Of a stretch of 64,000 nucleotides of DNA, positions 52,308-62,340 are shown in pieces. The translations under genes were made by a program, and so were the position numbers. The notes under the pieces were generated by a model that was not told the origin of the DNA, ran no database searches, and saw nothing but the letters and a program-made list of their open reading frames with translations. Location: the NCBI RefSeq assembly GCF_026410085.1, contig NZ_CP112866.1, forward strand, positions 3,038,001-3,102,000. Direction: 5' to 3'. This DNA is from Pseudomonas quebecensis (GTDB lineage Bacteria > Pseudomonadota > Gammaproteobacteria > Pseudomonadales > Pseudomonadaceae). Every line of letters begins with the position of its first letter. Positions within the stretch are counted from its first letter, which is position 1.

Positions 52308-53456
52308 ATGAAGCACCCTCGATACCTGCTCTCCGGCCTGGCGCTGTCGATGCTGATTGCCAGTGGCGGCGCTCAGGCGACCGGCTTGTCCAGCGAGCAC
52401 AAACCTTTCGGTAAAACCAACGACGGCACGCCGGTCGAACAGTACATCCTGCGCAACAGCCACGGTATGCAAGCCACGGTGATTACCTACGGTGGCGTGC
52501 TGCAATCGCTCAAAGTGCCGGACAAGCATGGCAAGGTCGATGACGTGGTGCTGGGCTTCGACGACGTGCAAGGCTATCAGAGCGGTACCGCGTTTTTCGG
52601 CGCCACCATCGGACGCTTCGGCAATCGCCTGGCCGGCGGTGCTTTCGAACTGGACGGCAAGCGCTACCAAGTGCCCCTCAACGACGGCCCCAACTCGCTG
52701 CATGGCGGCGCCCAGGGCTTCGACAAGCAGGTGTGGAAAGCCGAATCGGTCAAGGACAAGGACTCGGTCGGTGTGAAGCTCAGCTATCTGTCCAAGGACG
52801 GTGAGATGGGCTTCCCCGGTAACCTGACCACCGAGGTCACTTACCGCCTCAACGACAAGAACGAACTGCACATCGACTACAAGGCCAGCACCGACAAACC
52901 GACGGTGCTCAACCTCACCAACCACAGCTACTTCAACCTCGCCGGCGCGGGCAATGGCGACATTCTCAAGCAGGTCGCGACCTTGCACGCCAGCCACTAC
53001 ACTCCGGTGAACGCAACGTTGATTCCTACCGGTGAACTGGCACCGGTCAAAGGCACGCCGATGGATTTCCTGAAACCGACACCTATCGGTGAGCACATCA
53101 AGGAAGACCATCCGCAACTCAAATTCGCCGAGCCGAAACAAGGCGGCTTTGACTTCAACTGGGCGTTGGACAACAAGGGTGACGTTAAACAACTGGCCGC
53201 CGAGGTACACGACCCCGAATCCGGCCGACGCCTGCAGCTGTACACCAGCGAACCGGGCGTGCAGTTCTACACCAGCAACTTCCTCGACGGTTCGGTGAAG
53301 GGCAAGGCCGGCAAGACCTACCTGCACTGGAGTGGGTTCACCCTGGAGACTCAGCACTTTCCGGACGCACCTAACCAGCCCAAGTTTGCCTCGACCCGTC
53401 TGAATCCGGGGCAGACGTATACCCAGAACACCGTCTTCAAGTTCAGCGCTGATTAA
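52308..53456 (+). CDS. galM: Periplasmic aldose 1-epimerase (mutarotase)
   Basis: 382 residues with a signal peptide (cleavage after GGAQA, near 24). The mature protein has VITYGGVLQSLKVPDKHG, GRFGNRLAGGAF, the catalytic His region NDGPNSLHGG and LTNHSYFNLAG, and the catalytic Glu in the C-terminal part (TSEPGVQFYT). It interconverts alpha and beta sugar anomers so that the binding protein or dehydrogenase gets the correct form. Divergent from the sugar dehydrogenase gene. Confidence 0.93.
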   Translation: MKHPRYLLSGLALSMLIASGGAQATGLSSEHKPFGKTNDGTPVEQYILRNSHGMQATVITYGGVLQSLKVPDKHGKVDDVVLGFDDVQGYQSGTAFFGATIGRFGNRLAGGAFELDGKRYQVPLNDGPNSLHGGAQGFDKQVWKAESVKDKDSVGVKLSYLSKDGEMGFPGNLTTEVTYRLNDKNELHIDYKASTDKPTVLNLTNHSYFNLAGAGNGDILKQVATLHASHYTPVNATLIPTGELAPVKGTPMDFLKPTPIGEHIKEDHPQLKFAEPKQGGFDFNWALDNKGDVKQLAAEVHDPESGRRLQLYTSEPGVQFYTSNFLDGSVKGKAGKTYLHWSGFTLETQHFPDAPNQPKFASTRLNPGQTYTQNTVFKFSAD

Positions 53457-53468
53457 AACCGCCTTACC

Positions 53469-53725
53469 GTGGCAGGGGGCTTGCCCCCGATTACGGAGTG
53501 TCAGTCTGCATTTTTGCTTCTGATACACCGCTATCGGGGGCAAGCCCCCTCCCACCTTTTGATTTCACATGACCCGGGCTCAGCTTTGTTTCATGGACTC
53601 AATCACCGCTGCCAGCAACAACATCGAACCGCTTTACTGTGGGAGGGGGCTTGCCCCCGATTACGGAGTGTCAGTCTGCATTTTTGCTTCTGATACACCG
53701 CTATCGGGGGCAAGCCCCCTCCCAC
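53469..53725. repeat. Two identical-type 87-bp REPINs in direct repetition
   Basis: Copy A 53469-53555 and copy B 53639-53725 (offset 170) are nearly identical. Each has an inverted REP pair (GGGGGCTTGCCCCCGAT and ATCGGGGGCAAGCCCCC) around a 45-base AT-richer loop beginning TACGGAGTGTCAGTCTGC. They fill the 365-base gap between the mutarotase and the convergent araH-like gene; no gene is seen there. Confidence 0.9.
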
Positions 53726-53821
53726 TTTTGATGGTCATTGCCTGGGCTGGATCAACTGAGTTCTTAACTGACTGGCATTAGGGCAAGCGCCCCCCACATT
53801 CAGTCCTCACATGGCCTGGAG

Positions 53822-54790
53822 TCAGCGTTGTTTCATGCGGTCGATAACCACGGCCAGCAGCAGGATCGAACCTCGAATCACATATTGGTAGAAGGTGTCG
53901 ATGTTCTTCAGGTTCATCGCGTTTTCGATGATCGCCAGGATCAGCACGCCCGCGATCACATGGCGGATCATGCCGATGCCGCCGCTCAGCGACACGCCGC
54001 CCAGTACACAGGCGGAGATAACCGTCAGTTCAAAACCCTGGCCGATCATCGGTTGGCCCGAGGTCATGCGTGAGGCGAGGATCACGCCGGCGAGTGCGCC
54101 GATCAGGCCGTGCACGGCGAAGATCAGGATTTTGGTGCGGTCCACGTTCACGCCCGCCAGCAGCGCCGCTTCCGGGTTGCCGCCGATGGCCATGGTGTTG
54201 CGCCCGTAGGTGGTGTAGTTGAGCAGCCAGCCGAAAAACAGGAAGCACACCAGGGTGATCAGGATTGGCACCGGCACGCCGAACAACTGGCCGTTGCCGA
54301 AGATGAAGAACTGCTCCTGGGACACGCCCACGGCCTTGCCGTCGGCAAATATGTAGGCCAGGCCGCGCACGATCTGCATGGTCGCCAACGTGGTGATCAG
54401 CGCGTTGACCCGCAGTTTGGCGATCACGATGCCATTGATCAGCCCGACGACCAGGCCCATCAGCAATGCTGCGCCAATGCCCAGCATCACGCTGTCGGTA
54501 TCGCGCATGACGATGGCCGCGACCACGCCGGCACAGGCGATCACCGAGCCCACCGACAGGTCAAAATGCCCCGACGCCAGGCAGAACAGCATGGTGCACG
54601 CGGCGATGCCCACGGTCGACACCGCCAGGCCCAGGCCGCGCATGTTCAGCGGCGAGAGGAAGTTGTCGATCAGCAAGGCGCACAGCACGAAGATGCCGAT
54701 GGCCGCCAGCAGCATCGCCCAGTTGTCGAGCAAGGCGCGCATGTCCAGGGGTTTGCGTGCGCGGGGCAGCGCGTTGTTTTGAGTGGTCAT
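53822..54790 (-). CDS. araH: Sugar ABC transporter permease, AraH-like
   Basis: 322 residues, about ten hydrophobic segments, of the RbsC/AraH family. The SGHFDLSVGSVIA region (FDLSVG motif) and VNALITTLATMQIVRGLAYI are conserved, with the EAA-like loop GGNPEAALLAGVNVDRTKI contacting the ATPase. Last gene of the operon, nine bases downstream of the araG-like gene. Imports pentose or related aldose with AraG and AraF. Confidence 0.92.
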   Translation of the reverse strand: MTTQNNALPRARKPLDMRALLDNWAMLLAAIGIFVLCALLIDNFLSPLNMRGLGLAVSTVGIAACTMLFCLASGHFDLSVGSVIACAGVVAAIVMRDTDSVMLGIGAALLMGLVVGLINGIVIAKLRVNALITTLATMQIVRGLAYIFADGKAVGVSQEQFFIFGNGQLFGVPVPILITLVCFLFFGWLLNYTTYGRNTMAIGGNPEAALLAGVNVDRTKILIFAVHGLIGALAGVILASRMTSGQPMIGQGFELTVISACVLGGVSLSGGIGMIRHVIAGVLILAIIENAMNLKNIDTFYQYVIRGSILLLAVVIDRMKQR

Positions 54791-54799
54791 GGTCTTCTC

Positions 54800-56329
54800 T
54801 CAGTTCGTCACGCGGCGCGGCAAGGCCAGCTGCAGCAGGTTGGATTCAGTGGCGTGTTCACGCAGTTGTTCGCCGCGCAGGGCGCCTTCGCACAGCACCA
54901 GGATGCGGTCGGAAATGCCCATGACTTCCATCAGGTCGCTGGACACCACAATCACCGCAATGCCCTGCGCCGCGAGGTTATGGATGATCTGGTAGATCTC
55001 GGCCTTGGCGCCGATATCGATGCCCCGCGTCGGCTCGTCGAGCAGCAGCACTTTCATCGGCATCGACAGCCAGCGGCCCAAAATGGCCTTCTGCTGGTTG
55101 CCGCCGGAGAGGTACAGGATCTTTTGCGCGGCGTTCGGGGTTTTGACTTTCATCGCCTGGATCTGCTGCGCGGCGTTGCCCTTCTCCCAGCCCTCGCGCA
55201 GCAGCCAGCCGAAGCGCGAGTGGGCGCCACGGGCACTGATGTTGATGTTCTCGGCCACGCTGGACAGCGGGATGATGCCTTCCTTCTTGCGGTCTTCGGG
55301 GCACAGCAGCACCCCGGCGGCGATGGCGTCGCGCGGCGAACGCAGTTGCAATGGCTCACCACAGAGCTCAAGGCTGCCGGCGCGGGCACGCTCCAGGCCG
55401 CTGAGCAGACGGAACAGCTCGGTACGCCCTGCCCCGACCAGGCCGAACAAGCCGAGTATTTCGCCTTTGCGCACCTGGAAACTCACCGGCTCGCGCAAGC
55501 CTGGCCCAAGCAGACCGTCGACCTTGAGCGCCACCTCGCCCTGCTCGCGCGGGCGGTAGTCGTAGATGTCCTGAATGTCGCGACCGACCATGCAGGTCAC
55601 CAACTGGTCGTGGGTCAGCGCGCTCATGTCCTCGAACGTGCGCACGTAGCGGCCGTCCTTGAACACCGTGACCGCGTCGCAGATGCGGAACACTTCTTCC
55701 ATGCGATGCGACACGTAGAGCACCACTTTGCCCTCGTCGCGCAGGCGCGTGATGATCGCCATCAAGCGGTCGATCTCCCGCGCCGACAGGCTGCTGGTCG
55801 GCTCGTCGAAGGCGATCACATGGGCACCACGGGACAGTGCCTTGGCGATTTCCACCAATTGGCGCTGGCCCAGGGACAAGCGCCCCAGCTTCTGGTCCGG
55901 GTCGATCTCATCGGCCAGGCCCTTGAGGCACGCCAGGGCCTGCTTGCGCAGCAGGCCACGGTTGACCACGCCCCAGCGCGTGGGCAAATGGCCGAGGAAC
56001 AGATTCTCGGCCACGCTCATTTCCGGCACCAGATGCAGCTCCTGGTGAATCACCGCCACGCCGCTGGCGATGCTGTCGGCGGCGCATTTGAAGGCCATGG
56101 TCTGCGCGCCGATCTGCACCGTGCCGCTGCTCGGGATATAGGCTCCGCCGAGGATCTTCAGCAGCGTCGACTTGCCCGCGCCGTTTTCGCCCATCAAGGC
56201 GTGTACCTGCCCCGGGTGGGCGGTGAAGCAGATACCGTCCAGCGCCTTGACGCCGGGGAAGGTTTTGCCGATGCCGTCGAAGCGCAGACTGGCCCCGGCC
56301 GTATGTTGTTGATTGACTTGCGCGTGCAT
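54800..56329 (-). CDS. araG: Sugar ABC transporter ATP-binding protein, AraG-like (two ATPase domains)
   Basis: 509 residues with two ABC domains. The first has Walker [10 protein letters not shown] (47-55), signature [12 protein letters not shown] and Walker B VIAFDEP. The second has a degenerate Walker A (GLVGAGRTE, about 290), signature LSGGNQQKA and [11 protein letters not shown]. This is the standard MglA/RbsA/AraG plan. Start 56329 has AGGTGGTT directly upstream; the frame runs 14 codons further. Between araF- and araH-like genes. Confidence 0.93.
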   Translation of the reverse strand: MHAQVNQQHTAGASLRFDGIGKTFPGVKALDGICFTAHPGQVHALMGENGAGKSTLLKILGGAYIPSSGTVQIGAQTMAFKCAADSIASGVAVIHQELHLVPEMSVAENLFLGHLPTRWGVVNRGLLRKQALACLKGLADEIDPDQKLGRLSLGQRQLVEIAKALSRGAHVIAFDEPTSSLSAREIDRLMAIITRLRDEGKVVLYVSHRMEEVFRICDAVTVFKDGRYVRTFEDMSALTHDQLVTCMVGRDIQDIYDYRPREQGEVALKVDGLLGPGLREPVSFQVRKGEILGLFGLVGAGRTELFRLLSGLERARAGSLELCGEPLQLRSPRDAIAAGVLLCPEDRKKEGIIPLSSVAENINISARGAHSRFGWLLREGWEKGNAAQQIQAMKVKTPNAAQKILYLSGGNQQKAILGRWLSMPMKVLLLDEPTRGIDIGAKAEIYQIIHNLAAQGIAVIVVSSDLMEVMGISDRILVLCEGALRGEQLREHATESNLLQLALPRRVTN

Positions 56330-56392
56330 AACCACCTCATCACACCGATCAGGCGGCACCGTTACCGGCACCGCCGAGGAAAGCGAGCTGCC

Positions 56393-57397
56393 TTATTTCC
56401 ACAGGCCGATCTTTTCCAGTTCCTGCTTGAAGTTCTCACGGGTGATCAGCGTCACTTCGTCCATGGCCGTGTATTTAGGCGGTTCGGTGCCTTTGGTTAC
56501 CCACTCGTACATCATCTCTGCGGTTTTGTAGCCTTCGATATGCGGGCTTGGCAGCATCGAGCCGAAGAAACCGCTGTCGGGTTTTTTCAGCTCGCCGATG
56601 GCGTCGGTGCCGTTGATGCCGATACCGATCACATTAGCCGCCTTGAAACCGGCCGCTTCGGTGGCGCGTACGCCGCCGAGCACGGTGTTGTCGTTCATAC
56701 CGCCGATGATCAGGTTTTTCACGCCGCTTGGAAGTTTGACCAGGGCCGAGTTGGTGGCGTCCATGCTGCCCGGTACATCCAGGGTTTTCAGCGCAGCGGT
56801 AAGGATGTGGTCTGCAGGGAAACCGGCTTTTTTCAGCGAATCAATCGAACCGTCGGTGCGTTTTTTACCGGTATCGAGTTCATTGAAGGTGTTGACCACC
56901 GCGTAGGTATCCTTCCAGTCCCAACCGCGCTTCTTCGCTTCGGCGGCCATGGCGGCGCCCTGCTTCTGGCCCACTTCGAAGGCCGCCATACCCAGGTACG
57001 GCACGTCTTCCATAAACTTGCCCTTGGCGTCGACGAAACGGTCGTCCACCGCCATGACCTTCATGTCGTTGAGCTTAGCCTTGGCCACAATCGCCGGGCC
57101 CAGAGACACATCCGGCGGGCAGATCACAAAGCCCTTGGCGCCGTTGGCGGCCAGGCTGTCGATGGCCGAGAGGGTTTTCTCGCCGTCGGGCACGGCGATC
57201 TTGATCAATTCAAAACCCTTGTCCTTGGCGGCTTTTTCAGCGAAAGCCCACTCGGTCTGGAACCACGGCTCTTCAGCCTGCTTGACCAGAAAGCCGATTT
57301 TGACTGCATCAGCGGCCAGCACCAGCCCGCTCAAGCTCATGGCCGATACCGCTACAGCGGCGCAGCACAGGGAACGGATACCACGACGACGATTCAT
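56393..57397 (-). CDS. araF: Periplasmic L-arabinose-type sugar-binding protein, AraF-like
   Basis: 334 residues with a signal peptide (cleavage after GLVLAA, near 29). The mature part KIGFLVKQAEEPWFQTEWAF and the segment GIGINGTDAIGELKKPDSGF match AraF. The FLVKQAEEPWFQ stretch is typical of arabinose-binding members rather than ribose- or xylose-binding ones. Followed by araG- and araH-like genes, 63 bases upstream of araG. Supports L-arabinose (and possibly galactose) as the main substrate of the locus. Confidence 0.9.
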   Translation of the reverse strand: MNRRRGIRSLCCAAVAVSAMSLSGLVLAADAVKIGFLVKQAEEPWFQTEWAFAEKAAKDKGFELIKIAVPDGEKTLSAIDSLAANGAKGFVICPPDVSLGPAIVAKAKLNDMKVMAVDDRFVDAKGKFMEDVPYLGMAAFEVGQKQGAAMAAEAKKRGWDWKDTYAVVNTFNELDTGKKRTDGSIDSLKKAGFPADHILTAALKTLDVPGSMDATNSALVKLPSGVKNLIIGGMNDNTVLGGVRATEAAGFKAANVIGIGINGTDAIGELKKPDSGFFGSMLPSPHIEGYKTAEMMYEWVTKGTEPPKYTAMDEVTLITRENFKQELEKIGLWK

Positions 57398-57433
57398 ACG
57401 GGTGACTCCTTGTTATTGTTTTTAGGGCTTGGG

Positions 57434-58297
57434 TTAACCGGCAAAGCGATGGCAAGGTTTGCCAGGTACATCGACATCGATAGCCAGCACGGCACCGTCC
57501 AAGGGGTGATCCAAAGGGCTGGCCGCGCTGGTGATAAACAAGGTGGTGAGCCTGGGCCCGCCGAACACGCAACTGGTGGGGCGGCTGACCGGCAGCTCGA
57601 TGACTCGATCCACCTCGCCCGTGGGCGTCAGGCGCAGCAGGCAACTGCCGTCCCAACGGGCGTTCCAGATATAGCCATCGGCGTCCATGGCCGAGCCGTC
57701 CGGCCCGCCACGCGGATGCGGACCAAACCACACCGTGGGCGATGCCAGACCGCCGTCGGCCTGGATACCGTGCTGATAAAGCGTGCCGTCGAGGCTGTCG
57801 CCGAAGTGCACCTGGCTGCCGTCGTCGCTCCACAGCAACGTATTGGGAATCCCCAACCCTTGCAGCAACGGCGTGACCGTGGCGTCGGCGTCCACGCGAA
57901 ACAGGCCGCCGGAACGCCGCGTGATCGGCAGGTCCTCGCCGTGCTCGCCGATGTTGTTCTGCATGGTGCCCAACCACAGCCGGCCCTGGGCATCGCAACG
58001 CGCTTCATTGCCACGGTTGCCAGGGTGCGGATCGGCCTGGCACAGCAGGGTCAGCGCGTCGGTGGCCAGGTCCAGACGGTAGACGCCACTGCTCAACGTC
58101 ACCAGCGCATCGCCGCGTTCACAGGGGATAAACGCCGAGACATGCTCGGGCATCCGCCATATACGCAACTCCCCGTCCTTAAGGCGCAGCGCCTGCTTGC
58201 CGGCGATATCCACCCAATACAACGCCTGGGTCGGGCCGTCCCAGAACGGGCCCTCCCCCAACTGCGCACGGTGTGCGGTCACTGCGCTCAACGACAT
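57434..58297 (-). CDS. SMP-30/gluconolactonase family sugar lactonase
   Basis: 287 residues. The six-bladed propeller start LGEGPFWDGPTQALYWVDI (with the metal-binding Glu in GEGP) and the second metal region GNEARCDAQGRLWLGTM and PDGSAMDADGYIWNARW, with Asn and Asp ligands, are clear. It hydrolyses the lactone formed by the sugar 1-dehydrogenase to the free aldonate (arabonate or galactonate). Lies in the operon between the aldehyde dehydrogenase and the binding protein. Confidence 0.9.
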   Translation of the reverse strand: MSLSAVTAHRAQLGEGPFWDGPTQALYWVDIAGKQALRLKDGELRIWRMPEHVSAFIPCERGDALVTLSSGVYRLDLATDALTLLCQADPHPGNRGNEARCDAQGRLWLGTMQNNIGEHGEDLPITRRSGGLFRVDADATVTPLLQGLGIPNTLLWSDDGSQVHFGDSLDGTLYQHGIQADGGLASPTVWFGPHPRGGPDGSAMDADGYIWNARWDGSCLLRLTPTGEVDRVIELPVSRPTSCVFGGPRLTTLFITSAASPLDHPLDGAVLAIDVDVPGKPCHRFAG

Positions 58298-58324
58298 GAA
58301 ACCTCCTGGACGCCGGTTATGTGG

Positions 58325-59905
58325 TTACAGCGGATCGCGCGACGGCGTGCCATCCACCAGACGCTGGATACGCAACGGGTTGGCATTTTTCAGCGCGTCG
58401 GGCAGCAGGCTGTCCGGGTAGTTCTGGAAGCACACCGGACGCAGGAAGCGGTCGATGGCCAGGGTGCCGACCGAGGTGCCACGGGCATCGGACGTCGCCG
58501 GGTACGGACCGCCATGCACCATCGAATCGCAGACTTCCACGCCGGTCGGGTAGCCGTTGAGCAGGATGCGCCCGACCTTCTGCTCCAGCAGCGGCGTGAG
58601 TTCGGCGAACTGCTGCAAGTCGCCCGGCTCGCCGATAAGGGTTGCCGTGAGCTGCCCATGCAGGCCGTGCAAGGCCGCGCTGAGCTGGGCCTGGTCGGCC
58701 ACTTCGACAAATACCGTGGTGGGCCCGAAGACTTCTTCCTGCAGTGCCTCATCGCCATTGATCAGCAAGCTGGCGTCGGCTTTGAACAGCTGGGGTTGCG
58801 CCTGATTGCCGGATTGGGCATTGCCCGCCAGGTGCTGGATACCGGGGTGCGCCAGGAGTTTTTCCAGGCCCTTGCCATAGCTGCTCAAGGTGCCGGCGTT
58901 GAGCATGGTTTGCGCCGGTTGCTCGCCGATCAATTGCGCCACTTGCCGGGTGAATGCGCTGAATTCGGGCGAGGCGATACCGATCACCAGGCCCGGATTG
59001 GTGCAGAACTGGCCGCAGCCCTGCACCACCGAGGCGGTCAGGTCGCGCGCCACGGTGTCTGCCCGTGCCTGTAGGGCCTGGGGCAGCACGATCACCGGGT
59101 TGATGCTCGACATCTCGGCAAACACCGGGATCGGCTGCGGACGCGCCGCCGCCATGTCGCACAGGGCACGGCCGCCTTTGAGCGAGCCGGTAAAGCCCAC
59201 CGCCTGGATCGCCGGGTGCTTGACCAGCGCCTCACCGACGCCGCCGCCGAAGATCATATTGAACACGCCGGCGGGCATCCCGGTGGCCTCGGCCGCACGG
59301 ATGATCGCATCGGCCACGCATTCGGCCGTCGCCATGTGCCCGCTGTGGGCCTTGAACACCACCGGGCACCCGGCCGCCAGCGCGGCTGCGGTGTCGCCGC
59401 CGGCGGTGGAGAACGCCAGCGGGAAGTTGCTCGCACCGAACACCGCCACCGGGCCGAGGCCGATGCGGTATTGACGCAGGTCCGGACGCGGCAGCGGCTG
59501 GCGGTCCGGCAAGGCTTTGTCGATGCGCGCACCGTAGAAATCACCGCGACGCAGCACCGTGGCGAACAGGCGCATCTGGCCGCTGGTGCGGCCGCGTTCG
59601 CCTTTGATGCGGGCGGCCGGCAGCGCGGTTTCGCGGCACACCAGCTCGACAAAGTTATCACTCAGGGCATCCAGCTCGTCGGCAATCGCGTCGAGGAACT
59701 GCGCACGGCGCGCGGCGCTCAGGGCGCGGTACGCCGGGTAGGCAGTGGCGGCGGCCTGGGCGGCGGCGTCGACTTCTTCCGGGGTGGCCTGGAAGAAGTC
59801 CTGGGGCAAGGTTTCACCGCTGGCGGCGTCGACGCTGTGCAGCTTGATGCTGCCCTTGGCGCTGCGCTGGCCGCCGATGTAGTTGTGGCCGAGAAACTGA
59901 CTCAT
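58325..59905 (-). CDS. 2,5-dioxovalerate (alpha-ketoglutaric semialdehyde) dehydrogenase
   Basis: 526 residues, aldehyde dehydrogenase superfamily. GPVAVFGASNFPLAFSTAGG is the cofactor-site region, FAEMSSINPV contains the general base Glu, and GCGQFCTNPG the catalytic Cys. The length and these motifs are those of KGSA dehydrogenases, which oxidise the last pathway aldehyde to 2-oxoglutarate. Start 59905 (MSQFLGHNYIGG) follows AGGAGCTCC. Eleven bases downstream of the AraD1-type gene. Confidence 0.9.
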   Translation of the reverse strand: MSQFLGHNYIGGQRSAKGSIKLHSVDAASGETLPQDFFQATPEEVDAAAQAAATAYPAYRALSAARRAQFLDAIADELDALSDNFVELVCRETALPAARIKGERGRTSGQMRLFATVLRRGDFYGARIDKALPDRQPLPRPDLRQYRIGLGPVAVFGASNFPLAFSTAGGDTAAALAAGCPVVFKAHSGHMATAECVADAIIRAAEATGMPAGVFNMIFGGGVGEALVKHPAIQAVGFTGSLKGGRALCDMAAARPQPIPVFAEMSSINPVIVLPQALQARADTVARDLTASVVQGCGQFCTNPGLVIGIASPEFSAFTRQVAQLIGEQPAQTMLNAGTLSSYGKGLEKLLAHPGIQHLAGNAQSGNQAQPQLFKADASLLINGDEALQEEVFGPTTVFVEVADQAQLSAALHGLHGQLTATLIGEPGDLQQFAELTPLLEQKVGRILLNGYPTGVEVCDSMVHGGPYPATSDARGTSVGTLAIDRFLRPVCFQNYPDSLLPDALKNANPLRIQRLVDGTPSRDPL

Positions 59906-59915
59906 GAGGAGCTCC

Positions 59916-60908
59916 TTAAAGAGTGATGACGTGACCGGGTTCGAACACCGCATCGGCCTGGCCGACGCTGTTGATCAGCGGCGCGCCGAATTCGGCCTGG
60001 CTGATCTCGAACACATCCCCCGGTTGGGTACGTATACCGTCGGCGAATGACAGCGTGGCGGTGCCGAAGAAATGAATGTGCACATCGCCCGGCGTGAGGA
60101 ACTGACTGTACTTGAAATGGTGATACTCAAGGTTTTCCAGGCTGTGGCACATGTTGGCCTCGCCACTGAGAAATTCGTTTTCCCAGATCACCTGGCCGTC
60201 GCGCAGCAGGCGGCTGGTGCCGGCCAGGTGCTGGGGCAACTCACCCACGCGCAGTTCCGGGCCGTAGCTGCAACTGCGCAGTTTGGAGTGGGCCAGGTAC
60301 AGGTAATTCTTGCGTTCCATGACATGGTCGGAGAACTCATTGCCCACCGCGAAACCCAGGCGATAGGGTTTGCGGTCGGGACCGATGACATACAGGCCGC
60401 CGATCTCCGGCTCTTCGCCGGCATCTTCGGCAAACGGTGGCACCGGGAACGCCTGGCCAGGGCGCACCACGATGCTGCCGTCGCCTTTGTAGAACCATTC
60501 CGGTTGCACGCCCGCCTGGCCCGCTGCGGGCTTGCCGCCCTCCACGCCCCATTTGAAGATGCGCATGGTGTCGGTCAACGTGGCTTCGTCGCCGGCCTGC
60601 TGGTGCATCTTGTCGCGGGCGGCGGCGCTGCCCAGGTGGGTCAGGCCGGTGCCACTGATCAGCATGTGGGCCGGGTCCGGGTGGTCCAGGGGCGGCAGGA
60701 TCTTCTGTTCAGCAAGCAACGCGGCGTAGTCATGGCTGTCGCCCAGGCCCAGGCTGTCGACCTGCCGCTGCAACGAGGTGCCGGCCTGGATGGCGGCCAG
60801 GGCCAGTTCGCGCACGCTATGGGCGCCCTGCACTTCACGCAACCGGGTGCCATCGACAACGCCGACCCGGCGCTCGCCGTTATTGAGTTCGAACTGCACT
60901 AGACGCAT
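59916..60908 (-). CDS. AraD1 family protein (FAH superfamily), putative 2-keto-3-deoxyaldonate dehydratase
   Basis: 330 residues. The C-terminal FAH-type fold has ISGTGLTHLGSAAARDKMH, EPEIGGLYVIG (metal-binding Glu pair) and GFAVGNEFSDHVMERKNYLY. Members linked to L-arabinose use convert 2-keto-3-deoxy-L-arabonate to 2-oxoglutarate semialdehyde or act nearby. The gene order dehydratase-AraD1-KGSA dehydrogenase supports that step. Start 60908 follows GGAGAAACC; the frame extends upstream to 60980 without support. No DapA-type dehydratase is present, so this protein is the best candidate for the step. Confidence 0.82.
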   Translation of the reverse strand: MRLVQFELNNGERRVGVVDGTRLREVQGAHSVRELALAAIQAGTSLQRQVDSLGLGDSHDYAALLAEQKILPPLDHPDPAHMLISGTGLTHLGSAAARDKMHQQAGDEATLTDTMRIFKWGVEGGKPAAGQAGVQPEWFYKGDGSIVVRPGQAFPVPPFAEDAGEEPEIGGLYVIGPDRKPYRLGFAVGNEFSDHVMERKNYLYLAHSKLRSCSYGPELRVGELPQHLAGTSRLLRDGQVIWENEFLSGEANMCHSLENLEYHHFKYSQFLTPGDVHIHFFGTATLSFADGIRTQPGDVFEISQAEFGAPLINSVGQADAVFEPGHVITL

Positions 60909-60924
60909 CAGGTTTCTCCTTGAA

Positions 60925-62247
60925 TTAAGTACGGGTGGCGCCACGGGCGCTGGCGGCGAACTGGTCGGCCGGCAGCACATGTTTGCGCTCCAGCACGCGG
61001 TAGACCACGCCGGTCAACACCAGGCCAAACAGCATCACGCCGCACAGGAAGTACAGGCCCGAGGCCAGGTTGCCGGTGTATTCCTTGAGCGCGCCGATCA
61101 CGAACGGACCGATATAACCGCCCAGGTTGCCCACCGAGTTGATCAATGCAATGCCCGCCGCCGCACTGGCGCCGGCGAAGAAACGCCCCGGCAAGGTCCA
61201 GAACACCGCGGTGCAGGAAAACATTGCGAACGCCGCCAGGCACAACGCGGCCATCTGCAGCACCGGCGCGCCGAGCCAGGCGCTGAAGAACAGGCCGGTG
61301 GCGCCCAGCACATAGAGCACGGCAAGGTGGCCGTAGCGGTCGTTCAAACGGTCGGAACTGCGCGGAATGATCAGCAGGCCGATGATCCCGAAGATATACG
61401 GCACGGCAGAGATAAAGCCGGTGACCAGGTCAGTGCCGCCGAACTGTTTGATCAGGGTCGGCAGCCATAGGCCCAGGCCGTAGATGCTCAGAGTCACTGG
61501 CAGGTAGAACAGCGCCAGCAGCAACACACGTTTGTCCTTGAGTGCATGCAACGGGTTGCCGTGACGGGTCTGGCCGTAGGTTTGCAGGTCTTTGGCCAGC
61601 TCGCCGGTCAGCCAGGTTTTTTCGTCCTCGCTCATCCAGTTGACCTGTTTGGGGCCGTCCGGCAGGAAGCGCAGCACCGGCCAGGTGAGCAGCAGCGCCG
61701 GGGTGCCGATCACGATGAACAGCCACTGCCAACCGTGCAGGCCGAGGATGCCGTCCATGCCCAGCAGGCCGCCGGACACCGGGCCGGTGATCATCATGGC
61801 AATGGGTTGGGAAAGGATGAACAGACCGAGGATCTTGCCGCGATGGCGCACCGGGAACCATTGGGTGATGTAGTACAGCACGCCGGGGAAGAACCCGGCT
61901 TCCGCCGCGCCGAGCAGGAACCGCATCACATAGAAGCTGTGCGGCCCCTGCACAAAGGCCATGCCGATGGTGATGGTGCCCCAGGTGATCATGATGCGCG
62001 CGAACCAGCGCCGCGCGCCGAAGCGGTCGAGCATCAGGTTGCTGGGAATCTCGAACAGGAAGTAGCCGATAAAGAACAGGCCCGCGCCTAGGCCATAGGC
62101 GGCGTCACCGATGCCGACGTCGGCGCCCATGTGCAGCTTGGCGAAACCCACGGCGGAACGGTCCACGTAGGCGATCAGGTACAGCAGGATCAGGAAGGGA
62201 ATCAGTTTCAGCGTGATGCGCCGAACAAGCCGCAGTTCCTGGCTCAT
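60925..62247 (-). CDS. MFS transporter of the anion/cation (sugar acid) symporter group
   Basis: 440 residues, 12 helices. AYVDRSAVGFAKLHMGADVG is the usual start of ACS-family members such as GudP, GarP and phthalate/tartrate transporters, and RFLLGAAEAGFFPGVLYYIT their helix 4-5 motif. It probably imports an aldonate or sugar acid that enters the same pathway, giving the operon two entry points with the ABC importer. First gene of the seven-gene leftward operon, divergent from the dehydratase gene. Confidence 0.9.
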   Translation of the reverse strand: MSQELRLVRRITLKLIPFLILLYLIAYVDRSAVGFAKLHMGADVGIGDAAYGLGAGLFFIGYFLFEIPSNLMLDRFGARRWFARIMITWGTITIGMAFVQGPHSFYVMRFLLGAAEAGFFPGVLYYITQWFPVRHRGKILGLFILSQPIAMMITGPVSGGLLGMDGILGLHGWQWLFIVIGTPALLLTWPVLRFLPDGPKQVNWMSEDEKTWLTGELAKDLQTYGQTRHGNPLHALKDKRVLLLALFYLPVTLSIYGLGLWLPTLIKQFGGTDLVTGFISAVPYIFGIIGLLIIPRSSDRLNDRYGHLAVLYVLGATGLFFSAWLGAPVLQMAALCLAAFAMFSCTAVFWTLPGRFFAGASAAAGIALINSVGNLGGYIGPFVIGALKEYTGNLASGLYFLCGVMLFGLVLTGVVYRVLERKHVLPADQFAASARGATRT

Positions 62248-62340
62248 GGGGTCGATCTCCGATTGTTGTTTTTATAGAAGCTCGGGGGACGCCTCTCGCG
62301 AAAATTCGCCAGGGTCATACCTCAGGTGAGATCGACTATA

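Noticed and set aside
54110..59074. A 1654-codon open frame on the plus strand
   Set aside because: It runs antisense across five clear genes (araH to the KGSA dehydrogenase). Its composition is Gln/His/Arg/Ala-rich without domains, as expected from the reverse strand of high-GC codons, and it has no ribosome binding site.
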